Assembly: GCA_023823795.1 (NCBI GenBank)
Contig: CP085710.1
Span: forward strand, 62,001 to 126,000
Source: Bacillus sp. F19
Lineage (GTDB): Bacteria; Bacillota; Bacilli; Bacillales; Bacillaceae
Direction: 5' to 3'
Length of the DNA stretch: 64,000 nt
Shown: positions 41,382 through 54,951 of the stretch, one piece after another
How the letters are laid out: each line of letters begins with the position of its first letter
Position numbering within the stretch: the stretch's first letter is position 1
The notes under the pieces: generated by a model
Databases searched by the model: none
What the model saw: the letters and a program-made list of their open reading frames with translations, nothing else
Told to the model about the DNA's origin: nothing
Translations under genes and position numbers: made by a program

Positions 41382-41453
41382 GCGGAAGTAGTTCAGTGGT
41401 AGAACACCACCTTGCCAAGGTGGGGGTCGCGGGTTCGAATCCCGTCTTCCGCT
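41382..41453 (+). tRNA. tRNA-Gly (GCC)
   Basis: A 72-base tRNA with acceptor GCGGAAG/CTTCCGC and loop TTGCCAA (anticodon GCC). The following bases are CTT, not CCA. Confidence 0.95.
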
Positions 41454-41462
41454 CTTACTTGC

Positions 41463-41551
41463 GCCGGGGTGGCGGAACTGGCAGACGCACAGGACTTAAA
41501 ATCCTGCGGTAGGTGACTACCGTACCGGTTCGATTCCGGTCCTCGGCACCA
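41463..41551 (+). tRNA. tRNA-Leu (TAA)
   Basis: A class II tRNA of 89 bases with a long variable arm (CGGTAGGTGACTACCG). Acceptor GCCGGGG/CCTCGGC, loop CTTAAAA (anticodon TAA), CCA encoded. Confidence 0.96.
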
Positions 41552-41565
41552 CTTATATCATATAT

Positions 41566-41642
41566 GCGCCCGTAGCTCAATTGGATAGAGCGTTTGACTA
41601 CGGATCAAAAGGTTATGGGTTCGACTCCTATCGGGCGCGCCA
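41566..41642 (+). tRNA. tRNA-Arg (ACG)
   Basis: A 77-base tRNA with acceptor GCGCCCG/CGGGCGC, loop CTACGGA (anticodon ACG, read as ICG after deamination) and CCA encoded. Confidence 0.96.
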
Positions 41643-41646
41643 TATA

Positions 41647-41723
41647 CGGGAAGTAGCTCAGCTTGGTAGAGCACTTGGTTTGGGACCAAGGGGTCGCAGG
41701 TTCGAATCCTGTCTTCCCGACCA
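41647..41723 (+). tRNA. tRNA-Pro (TGG)
   Basis: A 77-base tRNA with acceptor CGGGAAG/CTTCCCG, anticodon TGG in loop TTTGGGA and CCA encoded. Only 4 bases separate it from tRNA-Arg. Confidence 0.96.
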
Positions 41724-41740
41724 TTTTCAACTTTTAATTA

Positions 41741-41816
41741 GGGGCCTTAGCTCAGCTGGGAGAGCGCCTGCCTTGCACGCAGGAGGTCAGCGGTTCGATC
41801 CCGCTAGGCTCCACCA
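41741..41816 (+). tRNA. tRNA-Ala (TGC)
   Basis: A 76-base tRNA with acceptor GGGGCCT/AGGCTCC, anticodon TGC in loop CTTGCAC and CCA encoded. It is the last of the cluster, 18 bases before the promoter of the second rRNA operon; no terminator lies between. Confidence 0.96.
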
Positions 41817-41834
41817 ATTACTTTTAAAAAGTTG

Positions 41835-41863
41835 TTGACTTAATGATTCAACAATGATATGAT
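41835..41863 (+). promoter_or_regulatory. Promoter of rRNA operon 2
   Basis: TTGACT at 41835-41840 and TATGAT at 41858-41863 with a 17-base spacer. It corresponds to P2 of operon 1; no P1 equivalent fits because tRNA-Ala occupies that space. Confidence 0.78.
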
Positions 41864-41886
41864 TTAAAAGTTGCTCTTGAAGCAAA

Positions 41887-41901
41887 TGATCTTTGAAAAC
41901 T
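41887..41901 (+). promoter_or_regulatory. boxA antitermination element, second 16S leader
   Basis: TGATCTTTGAAAACT, identical to the element at 35808. The leaders of both operons are nearly the same from here to the 16S start. Confidence 0.75.
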
Positions 41902-41968
41902 AAACATAACCAAAAGCGTACCAAACGTTTTAAATTTTTGAAGTCAGCAACAAATCGAGTCACAAATT

Positions 41969-43516
<1,548 letters not shown>

Positions 43517-43596
43517 ATGAGGACGCTTTTGGTTTTTGTTTAGTTTTGAGAGATCATTCTCTCTATGATAGAAGACAAATCATCTGATTTGCCGGT

Positions 43597-43611
43597 TGTT
43601 CTTTGAAAACT
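43597..43611 (+). promoter_or_regulatory. boxA in the 16S-23S spacer, operon 2
   Basis: TGTTCTTTGAAAACT, identical to 37516. The spacer has no tRNA gene and looks the same as in operon 1. Confidence 0.8.
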
Positions 43612-43739
43612 AGATAACGTAATTGATAACAAGTAATTCACTGAGATTTACGCTTACCATAATTAGTGATTTTCTAGACATTTATGTCTAAACAAACAAC
43701 GAAATGCGAAACGCATCTTATGATGCGACTGACCATTTA

Positions 43740-46667
<2,928 letters not shown>

Positions 46668-46759
46668 CAGTCTAATAAAGTGTAAAACCTAAGTGAATCT
46701 TGTTATCAAACGTTATTTAGTTTTGAAAGAATAACATTCTTTCTAATCAATTGCATATT

Positions 46760-46876
<117 letters not shown>

Positions 46877-46882
46877 ACGCAT

Positions 46883-46917
46883 AAAAAAAGAACAGCAGAG
46901 ATGCTGTTCTTTTTTTG
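46883..46917 (+). terminator. Terminator of the rRNA-tRNA block
   Basis: AAAAAAAGAACAGC at 46883-46896 pairs perfectly with GCTGTTCTTTTTTT at 46903-46916 around AGAGAT. It ends operon 2. Confidence 0.95.
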
Positions 46918-47192
46918 TATGTAAAAGATAAAATGGCAAAGGACAAAGGACGATTAGAGGGATGGCGGTTGGAAGCAGGTTTTTGCTTTTTAGTAGGACT
47001 GCACCGATTAGAGGGAATTGGCTGCATGGGCATAAAACCGTGCATAGCGAGCATAAATGTTGTTCGAGCGCGTATAACTTGGCCGTGAACGAGCACAAAT
47101 GACCGGTAAGTGTGCATAAATGCTCTTCTAGGAAGGGGACTAAACCAGTGTATGATGGGGATGAGGCTCAAAATAAGAAGAGGAGTTTCAAA
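46918..47192. other. Gap after rRNA operon 2 with repeats
   Basis: No convincing gene is seen. It holds a 12-bp direct repeat CGATTAGAGGGA (46951-46962 and 47005-47016) and a degenerate 21-bp tandem repeat (47028-47132, listed separately). The gap extends to the ctsR promoters at about 47480, interrupted only by a possible 33-residue ORF. Confidence 0.6.
47028..47132. repeat. Five degenerate 21-bp tandem repeats
   Basis: Units begin at 47028, 47049, 47070, 47091 and 47112. Their first ten bases read GGGCATAAAA, GAGCATAAAT, GCGTATAACT, GAGCACAAAT and GTGCATAAAT, so the shared core is close to GNGCATAAAT; the remaining 11 bases vary. The exact 21-base period holds through all five units. It equals two helical turns and seven codons. 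Confidence 0.7.
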
Positions 47193-47294
47193 ATGAGAAC
47201 CAGTACATATCAAAACACTCCCGAAATTGGTTTTTATTTAGCTGTAAATTTATCATTTATAGCATTTGCAAACTATAGTGCTTCAGCGGTCTGA
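47193..47294 (+). CDS. Possible small protein, 33 residues, unassigned
   Basis: An ORF starting MRTSTYQNTPEIGF with a hydrophobic middle (about residues 12-26) and ending in ASAV. AGAGGAG lies 7 bases before ATG 47193, a good ribosome site, which is the main support. A longer reading from 47112 has no ribosome site. I do not recognise a family. It could be a small membrane peptide or a chance ORF in an otherwise non-coding gap. Confidence 0.35.
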   Translation: MRTSTYQNTPEIGFYLAVNLSFIAFANYSASAV

Positions 47295-47481
47295 ACGGGT
47301 CTCAAATAATGTATGAGCGGTGAGGAAGGGATAAACCGACATTCTATTAGAAAAAGATATTACCTTTCATGAATCCATTTTATTAGACGTATATATAACG
47401 TAACCCCTCCATGCTTTTACTCCTTTTTTATAAATTCCTTTAAGCAGCCAATAAATAAAATGGTAATTCCTGTTTAAAAAT

Positions 47482-47507
47482 GTTTCACTGCCGTTAATAA
47501 TGGAAAT
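47482..47507 (+). promoter_or_regulatory. Possible sigma-B promoter of the ctsR operon
   Basis: GTTTCA at 47482-47487 and GGAAAT at 47502-47507 with a 14-base spacer; consensus GTTTAA and GGGTAT. The B. subtilis clpC operon has both sigma-A and sigma-B promoters in this order. Confidence 0.5.
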
Positions 47508-47528
47508 AGGTAAATTAGTGGTTATAAG

Positions 47529-47557
47529 TTGAAAAAAATTGAACTTCGTTTTATATT
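47529..47557 (+). promoter_or_regulatory. Sigma-A promoter of ctsR-mcsA-mcsB-clpC
   Basis: TTGAAA at 47529-47534 and TATATT at 47552-47557, spacer 17. The expected start (about 47564) lies at the edge of the CtsR operator. Confidence 0.75.
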
Positions 47558-47565
47558 AGTGTTAA

Positions 47566-47588
47566 AGTCAAATATAGTCAAAGTCAAG
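47566..47588 (+). promoter_or_regulatory. CtsR operator
   Basis: The heptads AGTCAAA (47566-47572) and AGTCAAA (47576-47582) separated by TAT match the CtsR consensus RGTCAAA-NAN-RGTCAAA exactly. A third partial heptad AGTCAAG (47582-47588) follows directly. Binding here would block initiation and give autoregulation. Confidence 0.92.
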
Positions 47589-47603
47589 TTAGGGGGAGGC
47601 GGA

Positions 47604-48065
47604 GTGCGGAATATTTCGGATGTCATTGAACAGTATTTGAAGCAGGTGCTTACTACGAGCGGCAAAGAAATCGTTGAAATCAAAAGAAGCGAGATTGCGG
47701 ATAAGTTTCAATGTGTGCCCTCACAAATAAATTATGTGATTAATACGCGTTTTACTATTGAAAGAGGGTATATAGTAGAGAGCAAGAGAGGCGGCGGAGG
47801 CTACATTCGTATTATTAAGGTGAAATCGAATGATGCTGCCCACTTAATTGATCAGATATTGGGAATTATCGATAGACGGATTTCGCAAACCGCTGCTGAA
47901 GATCTTATTTTAAGGCTGGTTAATGAAGAAGTGATTTCAAGACGTGAAGCGAAGATTATGATGAGTGTAATTGACCGTTCCGTCTTATATATTGATTTGC
48001 CGCATAGAGACGAGTTAAGGGCAAGGATGATAAAGGCTATGCTGACTTCCTTGAAATACCGATGA
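47604..48065 (+). CDS. ctsR: CtsR, heat-shock transcription repressor
   Basis: A 153-residue repressor of clp genes. The N-terminal winged helix-turn-helix contains the thermosensing glycine loop SKRGGGGYIRI (about 60-70); the C-terminal dimer domain ends RDELRARMIKAMLTSLKYR. Heat or McsB-mediated arginine phosphorylation inactivates it. The start is GTG at 47604, after AGGGGGAGGCGG, giving an N-terminus (RNISDVIEQYL) like the family; a longer frame from 47529 would cover its own operator. First gene of the mcsA-mcsB-clpC operon. Confidence 0.96.
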   Translation: MRNISDVIEQYLKQVLTTSGKEIVEIKRSEIADKFQCVPSQINYVINTRFTIERGYIVESKRGGGGYIRIIKVKSNDAAHLIDQILGIIDRRISQTAAEDLILRLVNEEVISRREAKIMMSVIDRSVLYIDLPHRDELRARMIKAMLTSLKYR

Positions 48066-48081
48066 AAGCAGGTGAACAGAC

Positions 48082-48627
48082 TTGATTTGCCAGGAATGCA
48101 ATGAAAGGCCGGCAACTTTTCATTTTACAAAAGTAGTGAACGGCGAAAAGACAGAGATTCATATTTGTGAACAATGTGCACAGGATAACAGTTCGATGTT
48201 TATAGACAACAGTACTGGTTTTTCAATCAATAACTTATTAGCAGGTTTATTAAATATGGAACCTTCTATTTCAAAAACTAAGCAGGATGTTTTTAAGAAA
48301 AATGAAGTTTTGCAGTGCAGCAGATGTCAAATGACATATCAGCAGTTTACAAAAGTCGGCCGTTTTGGCTGTTCGGAGTGCTATCGGACTTTTAATGATC
48401 AGATAAATCCTATTTTAAGAAGGGTCCATAGCGGAAACACTGTTCATGCGGGTAAAATTCCTGAACGAATTGGCGGTAGCATTCACGTCCGTAAACGAAT
48501 AGAGTTATTAAAACAGAATCTTAAGGATTTGATACAGCAAGAAGAATTTGAAAAAGCTGCTGAGACTCGAGATGAAATCCGTTCGCTTGAACTGAAATTA
48601 AAAAGTTCCAGAGGAGGAGAATCCTGA
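48082..48627 (+). CDS. mcsA: McsA, activator of protein-arginine kinase
   Basis: A 181-residue zinc-binding partner that activates McsB. Cysteine pairs are at 3/6 (CQEC), 29/32 (CEQC), and in CSRC and CSEC further on. A UVR motif (about 140-178, [27 protein letters not shown]) forms the C-terminus and interacts with ClpC. The start is TTG at 48082 after AGGTGA, giving [15 protein letters not shown], the family N-terminus. Confidence 0.94.
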   Translation: MICQECNERPATFHFTKVVNGEKTEIHICEQCAQDNSSMFIDNSTGFSINNLLAGLLNMEPSISKTKQDVFKKNEVLQCSRCQMTYQQFTKVGRFGCSECYRTFNDQINPILRRVHSGNTVHAGKIPERIGGSIHVRKRIELLKQNLKDLIQQEEFEKAAETRDEIRSLELKLKSSRGGES

Positions 48628-48628
48628 C

Positions 48629-49720
48629 ATGTCACTTCAGCAATTTATCAATCAGGCAATGAGCGCCTGGATGAGCAAGGAAGGACCTGATTCTGACATT
48701 GTTCTCAGCAGCAGGGTCAGGCTTGCAAGAAATATTGAGAAATATAAGTTTCCAACGATTGCGACAAACGAAGAATCGCAGGAAATTTTAACCCTTTTTG
48801 AAGAAACTTTTTCGGATAAAAGTGTGAATGAAATTGGCAAGCTTGAAATGCTCAGGATGGAAGATCTGCAGCCCATTCAAAAAAGGGTTTTAGTTGAAAA
48901 GCATTTAATTAGTCCGAATTTAGCGGAAGATTCTTCTTTTGGAGGATGTTTATTATCAGAAAATGAAGAAGTCAGCATTATGCTGAATGAAGAGGATCAT
49001 ATTCGAATTCAATGTTTATATCCAGGCCTTCAGCTGAAAGAAGCATTAAAATCAGCAAGCGAGCTGGACGATTGGATGGAACACGCTGTAGATTACGCAT
49101 TTGACGAGCAGAGAGGATACTTAACAAGCTGTCCGACGAATGTCGGAACAGGCCTTAGAGCATCTGTTATGATGCACTTGCCTGCACTTGTCCTGACACA
49201 GCAGATGAACAGGATTATTCCGGCAATTAATCAATTAGGTCTGGTTGTTAGAGGAATTTACGGGGAAGGCAGCGAAGCATTAGGTAACATCTTTCAGATT
49301 TCAAATCAGATTACACTGGGGAAGTCTGAAGACGATATAGTAGAGGATTTGCTGAGTGTTGTCCATCAGCTGATTGACAAGGAGCGTTCTGCACGCGAAG
49401 CCTTATATAAAACGTCGCAGATACCGCTTGAAGACCGTGTGTTCAGATCTCTCGGCACTCTGACATACAGCCGTATAATCGAGTCTAAAGAAGCCGCCAA
49501 ATGTTTATCAGATGTCAGGCTGGGAATAGACTTAAATATTATTAAAGACATTTCCAGAAACATATTAAATGAGTTAATGATTTTAACTCAGCCTGGTTTT
49601 CTGCAGCAATATTCGGGCGGGGCTTTAAGACCAGATGAACGGGATATAAGAAGAGCTTCCTTAATAAGAGAAAGATTAAACCTAGAAATGGTCAGAAGGA
49701 TGGAGGATGATGAAGTATGA
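48629..49720 (+). CDS. mcsB: McsB, protein-arginine kinase
   Basis: McsB phosphorylates arginines on CtsR and on misfolded proteins, marking them for ClpCP. The 363-residue protein is related to phosphagen kinases: [13 protein letters not shown] near 24-36, the catalytic loop [14 protein letters not shown] near 171-184 and [27 protein letters not shown] precedes ATG 48629. The stop overlaps the clpC start by ATGA, coupling the kinase to the protease it feeds. Confidence 0.96.
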   Translation: MSLQQFINQAMSAWMSKEGPDSDIVLSSRVRLARNIEKYKFPTIATNEESQEILTLFEETFSDKSVNEIGKLEMLRMEDLQPIQKRVLVEKHLISPNLAEDSSFGGCLLSENEEVSIMLNEEDHIRIQCLYPGLQLKEALKSASELDDWMEHAVDYAFDEQRGYLTSCPTNVGTGLRASVMMHLPALVLTQQMNRIIPAINQLGLVVRGIYGEGSEALGNIFQISNQITLGKSEDDIVEDLLSVVHQLIDKERSAREALYKTSQIPLEDRVFRSLGTLTYSRIIESKEAAKCLSDVRLGIDLNIIKDISRNILNELMILTQPGFLQQYSGGALRPDERDIRRASLIRERLNLEMVRRMEDDEV

Positions 49721-52161
49721 TGTTTGGAAGATTCACTGAGCGGGCTCAAAAAGTTCTTGCACTGGCACAAGAGGAAGCAGTTCGACTGGGACATAATAAT
49801 ATCGGCACTGAGCATATTCTTCTCGGTCTTGTACGTGAAGGCGAAGGAATTGCTGCAAAAGCACTGACAGCACTTGGCCTTGGTTCAGATAAAATTCAAA
49901 AAGAAGTAGAGAGCCTAATCGGGAGAGGGCAAGAAATTTCTCAAACGATTCACTATACTCCGCGGGCGAAGAAAGTCATCGAGCTTTCAATGGATGAAGC
50001 AAGAAAGCTTGGTCATTCTTACGTTGGCACTGAGCATATCCTTTTAGGTCTTATCCGTGAAGGTGAAGGTGTAGCAGCAAGAGTTCTGAACAATCTTGGA
50101 GTAAGTTTAAATAAAGCACGCCAGCAAGTTCTTCAGCTTTTGGGCAGCAATGAATCAGGATCGGGGCATCAGGGCGGCTCAATGAACAATGCCAATACAC
50201 CGACCCTTGACAGTCTTGCACGCGACTTGACTGCCATTGCACGTGAAGGCAGCTTAGACCCTGTAATCGGCAGAAGCAAAGAGATTCAGAGGGTCATTGA
50301 GGTACTGAGCCGCAGAACGAAAAACAATCCTGTCTTAATCGGGGAGCCTGGAGTAGGTAAAACGGCAATCGCAGAAGGATTGGCTCAGCAAATCGTAAAT
50401 AATGAAGTTCCTGAAATTCTCCGTGATAAACGAGTGATGACACTAGATATGGGAACTGTTGTAGCAGGAACGAAATACCGCGGTGAGTTTGAGGACCGTC
50501 TTAAGAAAGTGATGGACGAAATTCGCCAGGCAGGCAACATTATTTTATTCATTGATGAATTGCATACGTTAATTGGAGCTGGAGGCGCAGAGGGCGCAAT
50601 CGACGCTTCAAATATTCTTAAGCCATCACTTGCAAGAGGTGAATTGCAGTGTATTGGAGCAACAACTCTTGATGAGTACCGCAAATATATTGAAAAAGAT
50701 GCTGCTTTGGAACGACGCTTTCAGCCAATCCAGGTTGATGAGCCTACAGCTGAAGAAAGCATCCTGATTTTAAAAGGGCTTCGCGACCGCTATGAGGCTC
50801 ACCACAGAGTATCCATTACAGATGAAGCGATCGATGCTGCAGTAAAATTTTCAGACCGTTACATTTCCGATCGGTTCTTGCCAGATAAGGCGATCGATTT
50901 AATTGATGAGGCAGGTTCAAAAGTGCGCCTTCGTTCCTTCACAACTCCTCCAAACTTAAAAGAGCTTGAAATGAAGCTTGAAGAAGTGCGGAAAGAAAAG
51001 GATGCATCTGTTCAGAGCCAAGAGTTTGAAAAGGCAGCTTCATTGCGCGATACAGAACAGCGTCTTCGTGAACAGCTTGAAGAAACGAAGAAAACATGGA
51101 AAGAAAAACAAGGTCAGGAAAACTCCGAGGTCACAGTTGAGGATATTGCCATGGTTGTGGCCAGCTGGACTGGAATACCTGTATCACGACTTGCTCAAAA
51201 AGAAACAGATAAACTTCTGAACATGGAACAAATCCTTCATAACCGTGTAATTGGCCAAGATGAGGCTGTTGTTGCAGTTGCGAAAGCCGTACGCCGTGCA
51301 AGAGCAGGCTTAAAGGATCCAAAGCGCCCAATCGGTTCTTTCGTTTTCTTGGGACCTACTGGAGTAGGGAAAACAGAGCTTGCACGTGCACTTGCAGAAT
51401 CTATTTTTGGTGACGAAGATGCGATGATCCGCATTGATATGTCTGAGTATATGGAGAAGCATTCTACATCCAGACTTGTCGGTTCGCCTCCAGGGTATGT
51501 CGGCTATGAGGAAGGCGGACAACTGACAGAGAAAGTTCGCAGAAAGCCTTACTCAGTTGTACTTCTTGATGAGATTGAAAAGGCACATCCAGATGTCTTT
51601 AACATTCTCCTTCAAGTTTTAGAGGATGGACGTTTAACAGATTCTAAAGGAAGAACGGTTGATTTCAGAAATACGATTTTAATCATGACTTCAAATGTTG
51701 GAGCGAGCGAGCTTAAACGCAACAAATACGTTGGCTTCAATGTACAGGACGAAGCACAGGATTATAAAGATATGAAAAGCAAGGTAATGAGTGAACTCAA
51801 AAAAGCATTCAGACCTGAGTTCTTAAACCGTATTGACGAAATCATTGTGTTCCATTCTCTTGAGAAGAAGCACATTAAAGAAATCGTAACGCTGATGGCT
51901 GATCAGTTGATGAAACGTCTAGCAGAGCAGGATCTAGTGCTTGAGCTAACGGATGCCGCTCAGGATAAAATTGCAGATGAAGGATTTGATCCTGAATACG
52001 GTGCCCGTCCTCTAAGAAGAGCCATTCAAAAGCATGTAGAAGATCGTCTGTCAGAAGAGCTGCTGAAAGGCACAATCGAGAAAGGCCAAAAAGTCGTACT
52101 TGATGTAACGGATGGAGAATTTATCGTAAAAGGCTCTGAGGCAGAAGCGAAAATAAAATAA
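49717..52161 (+). CDS. clpC: ClpC, AAA+ unfoldase of ClpCP
   Basis: An 814-residue class I Clp/Hsp100 ATPase. Two Clp-N repeats (about 1-145) bind adaptors. The first AAA domain has Walker A GEPGVGKT at 209-216; a UVR-containing middle region follows near 410-480 ([19 protein letters not shown]); the second AAA domain has GPTGVGKT at 546-553 and the ClpP-docking loop area near VGFNVQ. It degrades McsB-marked proteins and also acts in competence and sporulation. Closely similar to B. subtilis ClpC (810). Confidence 0.97.
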   Translation: MMFGRFTERAQKVLALAQEEAVRLGHNNIGTEHILLGLVREGEGIAAKALTALGLGSDKIQKEVESLIGRGQEISQTIHYTPRAKKVIELSMDEARKLGHSYVGTEHILLGLIREGEGVAARVLNNLGVSLNKARQQVLQLLGSNESGSGHQGGSMNNANTPTLDSLARDLTAIAREGSLDPVIGRSKEIQRVIEVLSRRTKNNPVLIGEPGVGKTAIAEGLAQQIVNNEVPEILRDKRVMTLDMGTVVAGTKYRGEFEDRLKKVMDEIRQAGNIILFIDELHTLIGAGGAEGAIDASNILKPSLARGELQCIGATTLDEYRKYIEKDAALERRFQPIQVDEPTAEESILILKGLRDRYEAHHRVSITDEAIDAAVKFSDRYISDRFLPDKAIDLIDEAGSKVRLRSFTTPPNLKELEMKLEEVRKEKDASVQSQEFEKAASLRDTEQRLREQLEETKKTWKEKQGQENSEVTVEDIAMVVASWTGIPVSRLAQKETDKLLNMEQILHNRVIGQDEAVVAVAKAVRRARAGLKDPKRPIGSFVFLGPTGVGKTELARALAESIFGDEDAMIRIDMSEYMEKHSTSRLVGSPPGYVGYEEGGQLTEKVRRKPYSVVLLDEIEKAHPDVFNILLQVLEDGRLTDSKGRTVDFRNTILIMTSNVGASELKRNKYVGFNVQDEAQDYKDMKSKVMSELKKAFRPEFLNRIDEIIVFHSLEKKHIKEIVTLMADQLMKRLAEQDLVLELTDAAQDKIADEGFDPEYGARPLRRAIQKHVEDRLSEELLKGTIEKGQKVVLDVTDGEFIVKGSEAEAKIK

Positions 52162-52171
52162 TCATCTTAGG

Positions 52172-52220
52172 CGAAATATCATGAGGCATACATTTTTTAC
52201 GTATGCCTCGATTTCGTTTC
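52172..52220 (+). terminator. Hairpin after clpC, probable terminator
   Basis: GAGGCATAC at 52183-52191 pairs with GTATGCCTC at 52201-52209 and CGAAAT at 52172-52177 with ATTTCG at 52211-52216. The T run after it is weak, so termination may be incomplete and radA partly co-transcribed. Confidence 0.6.
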
Positions 52221-52288
52221 TGTGATAGCACATCAAAAATAACCATTTCTTATTAAAATAGGTAATCTAGTAAGGAAGGACCGAAATA

Positions 52289-53671
52289 ATGGCTAAAACA
52301 AAATCGAAATTCATGTGTTTGACGTGCGGATATGAATCTGCCAAATGGATGGGGAAATGTCCAGGCTGCGGCGCATGGAATACGATGACAGAGGAAATTG
52401 TCAAAACAGGAACTGCAAATAGAAGAGTTGCCTTTGCGCACTCAGCTCCAGGTCAAACCGCCAATAAACCTTCACCCATTACAAACATTGAAACAACTCA
52501 AGAACCGCGCATTAAAACAAACCTGCAGGAATTTAACCGTGTCCTAGGAAGCGGAATTGTAAGGGGCTCCCTAGTATTAATAGGAGGAGATCCCGGAATA
52601 GGAAAATCAACACTGCTGCTTCAAGTTTCTTCTCAGTTAGCCGACAATGGAAACGATGTCTTATATATTTCAGGCGAAGAATCAGTCAAGCAAACGAAAA
52701 TGAGGGCTGACAGACTTGGTGTTAAATCTGAAAAGCTCTTTGTTCTTGCTGAAACAGATCTTGAATTTATTTCAAAAGCGATTGATGAAACGAATCCTGC
52801 ATTTGTAATCGTGGATTCAATCCAAACGGTTTTTCAAAGTGACATTACATCTGCACCGGGCAGTGTTTCACAAGTCCGGGAATGTACCGCTGAACTGATG
52901 AGGCTCGCGAAAACAAAAGGCATTGCGATCTTTATTGTGGGACATGTCACGAAGGAAGGGTCCATTGCAGGTCCGAGAATCCTAGAACACATGGTTGATA
53001 CCGTGCTTTATTTTGAAGGAGAACGTCATCATACGTACCGGATTTTAAGGGCGGTGAAAAACCGTTTTGGCTCTACAAATGAAATGGGTATTTTTGAAAT
53101 GAAAGAAAGCGGTCTTGAGGAGGTACTGAACCCTTCAGAGATTTTTCTTGAGGAACGTTCCAAAGGTGCAGCGGGCTCAACGGTTGTTGCATCCATGGAG
53201 GGTACAAGGCCGGTTCTGGTGGAAATTCAGGCGTTAATCTCGCCTACAAGCTTCGGGAATCCGCGAAGAATGGCAACCGGGATTGACCATAATCGTGTAC
53301 CGCTGTTAATGGCTGTCCTTGAGAAAAGAGTAGGCTTGCTTCTGCAAAACCAGGATGCCTATTTAAAAGTGGCAGGAGGAGTGAAATTAGATGAACCTGC
53401 TATTGATTTGGCAATAGCAGTCAGTATAGCTTCAAGCTTTAAGGACGTACCATCAAAAGCGACGGATATCATTATTGGAGAAGTAGGCTTAACCGGCGAA
53501 GTCAGACGCGTTTCAAGAATCGAACAGCGCGTCATGGAAGCAGCCAAGCTTGGGTTTAAGCGTGCAATCGTTCCAGAGGCCAACATTGGGGGATGGACGG
53601 TGCCGGGGGACATAGAGGTTGTGGGAGTAAAGAACGTCTCAGAGGCCCTGCAGACTACATTAGGGGGGTAG
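52289..53671 (+). CDS. radA: DNA repair protein RadA
   Basis: A RecA-like DNA helicase of 460 residues that aids branch migration in recombination. The N-terminal zinc finger is [21 protein letters not shown] (about 10-30). Walker [10 protein letters not shown] starts at 99, the RadA-specific KNRFG is at 257-261, and the Lon-protease-like C-terminal domain covers about 290-455. The start is an ATG with GGAAGG upstream. disA follows after 4 bases, a pairing kept across Bacilli. Confidence 0.96.
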   Translation: MAKTKSKFMCLTCGYESAKWMGKCPGCGAWNTMTEEIVKTGTANRRVAFAHSAPGQTANKPSPITNIETTQEPRIKTNLQEFNRVLGSGIVRGSLVLIGGDPGIGKSTLLLQVSSQLADNGNDVLYISGEESVKQTKMRADRLGVKSEKLFVLAETDLEFISKAIDETNPAFVIVDSIQTVFQSDITSAPGSVSQVRECTAELMRLAKTKGIAIFIVGHVTKEGSIAGPRILEHMVDTVLYFEGERHHTYRILRAVKNRFGSTNEMGIFEMKESGLEEVLNPSEIFLEERSKGAAGSTVVASMEGTRPVLVEIQALISPTSFGNPRRMATGIDHNRVPLLMAVLEKRVGLLLQNQDAYLKVAGGVKLDEPAIDLAIAVSIASSFKDVPSKATDIIIGEVGLTGEVRRVSRIEQRVMEAAKLGFKRAIVPEANIGGWTVPGDIEVVGVKNVSEALQTTLGG

Positions 53672-53675
53672 GACA

Positions 53676-54758
53676 ATGATTGATAAAGAGAAAAAAACAC
53701 ATGAAAAAAGCATGAAAGAAATCTTGCAATTTATTGCTCCGGGGACACCTCTCAGAGCTGGAATTGAAAACGTATTACGGGCGAAAACCGGCGGTCTGAT
53801 TGTGGTCGGTTTCAGTGATAAAGTAAAAGAGCTAGTAGATGGAGGATTTTACATAAACTCTGCATTTTCCCCGGCTCATCTTTATGAACTTGCTAAAATG
53901 GACGGAGCCATTATCCTGAGTGATTCGGGCAATAAAATATTATATGCAAATGCTCAGCTTGTTCCAAATGCTTTTATCGGGTCCATCGAAACAGGTATGC
54001 GTCACCGTACAGCTGAGAGAGTGGCGAAGCAGACAGGCAATCTGGTAGTAGCCATTTCACAGAGAAGAAATGTTATTACTCTTTATTACGGAGAGCTTCG
54101 TTATGCACTGAGAGACATCGGTGTAATCTTAACGAAGGCAAACCAGGCCATTCAGACGCTTGAGAAATACCGCACCGTTCTTGATCAGTCAATCATAAAT
54201 CTTGGAGCATTGGAATTTGAAGAACTTGTAACATTTGATGAATTGCTGCAGGTGATTCACCGGATTGAAATGGTCCTTCGAATAAAAAATGAAATCTTAA
54301 ATTATATTAATGAACTTGGAACGGAAGGGCACCTGATCCGTTTACAGCTGAACGAATTGCTGTCAGATATAGAAGAGGAAGCAGCGCTTGTCATTAAAGA
54401 TTATTGTTTTGATAAAACACTTGATCCTAAATATGTGCTCGATCAATTTCAGGTTCTCACAAATACGGAGCTCTTAGATGACATGGTCCTGCTCAGGCTT
54501 CTAGGATATTCGGCACATTTTACCAATCTTGAGGATTTAGTTATGCCCCGAGGCTACAGAGTTCTTAAAAAGATTCCTCGCCTTCCGCCTGTCATAATTG
54601 AAAATTTAGTGAACAAATTTACAAATCTGAAACTTATTACGCGTGCAACCGTAGAACAGTTGGACGAGGTTGATGGCATTGGCGAGGTTCGGGCGAAGAA
54701 AATTAGAGAAGGTCTGCGCAGGCTGCAGGAACAACTGCTGATTGATCGTCAAATATAG
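53676..54758 (+). CDS. disA: DisA, DNA-integrity scanning diadenylate cyclase
   Basis: DisA makes cyclic di-AMP and pauses when it meets branched DNA, delaying sporulation until damage is repaired. The protein has 360 residues. The DAC domain (about 1-145) carries Asp76-Gly-Ala ([12 protein letters not shown]) and Arg109-His-Arg ([15 protein letters not shown]). A linker follows, then a C-terminal helix-hairpin-helix DNA-binding domain near 310-350 ([19 protein letters not shown]). The length equals B. subtilis DisA, and radA just upstream interacts with it there. Confidence 0.97.
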   Translation: MIDKEKKTHEKSMKEILQFIAPGTPLRAGIENVLRAKTGGLIVVGFSDKVKELVDGGFYINSAFSPAHLYELAKMDGAIILSDSGNKILYANAQLVPNAFIGSIETGMRHRTAERVAKQTGNLVVAISQRRNVITLYYGELRYALRDIGVILTKANQAIQTLEKYRTVLDQSIINLGALEFEELVTFDELLQVIHRIEMVLRIKNEILNYINELGTEGHLIRLQLNELLSDIEEEAALVIKDYCFDKTLDPKYVLDQFQVLTNTELLDDMVLLRLLGYSAHFTNLEDLVMPRGYRVLKKIPRLPPVIIENLVNKFTNLKLITRATVEQLDEVDGIGEVRAKKIREGLRRLQEQLLIDRQI

Positions 54759-54821
54759 CGAACTTTTTATGAAATTTTTTGTTTGAACGTTTTAATCCGG
54801 AGGATTTAGGTTATATTATTC

Positions 54822-54851
54822 TTGTTTTTCTTTTTTGGGGAGAGGTATAAT
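54822..54851 (+). promoter_or_regulatory. Possible promoter of yacL
   Basis: TTGTTT at 54822-54827 and perfect TATAAT at 54846-54851, spacer 18. It lies about 100 bases before yacL in the 193-base gap after disA. Confidence 0.45.
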
Positions 54852-54951
54852 CTGTTCTAACATTTCAATCTGTTTACAGCTATAGAATTTCATATCTTTG
54901 GCGTTTTAATTGAATTAAAGTGATTATAATAGATAAAAAGGAGGTGGAGGT

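Noticed and set aside
47112-47192. Longer version of the 33-residue ORF starting in the 21-bp repeat
   Set aside because: No ribosome site before 47112 and the added sequence comes from the repeat; only the ATG at 47193 is supported.
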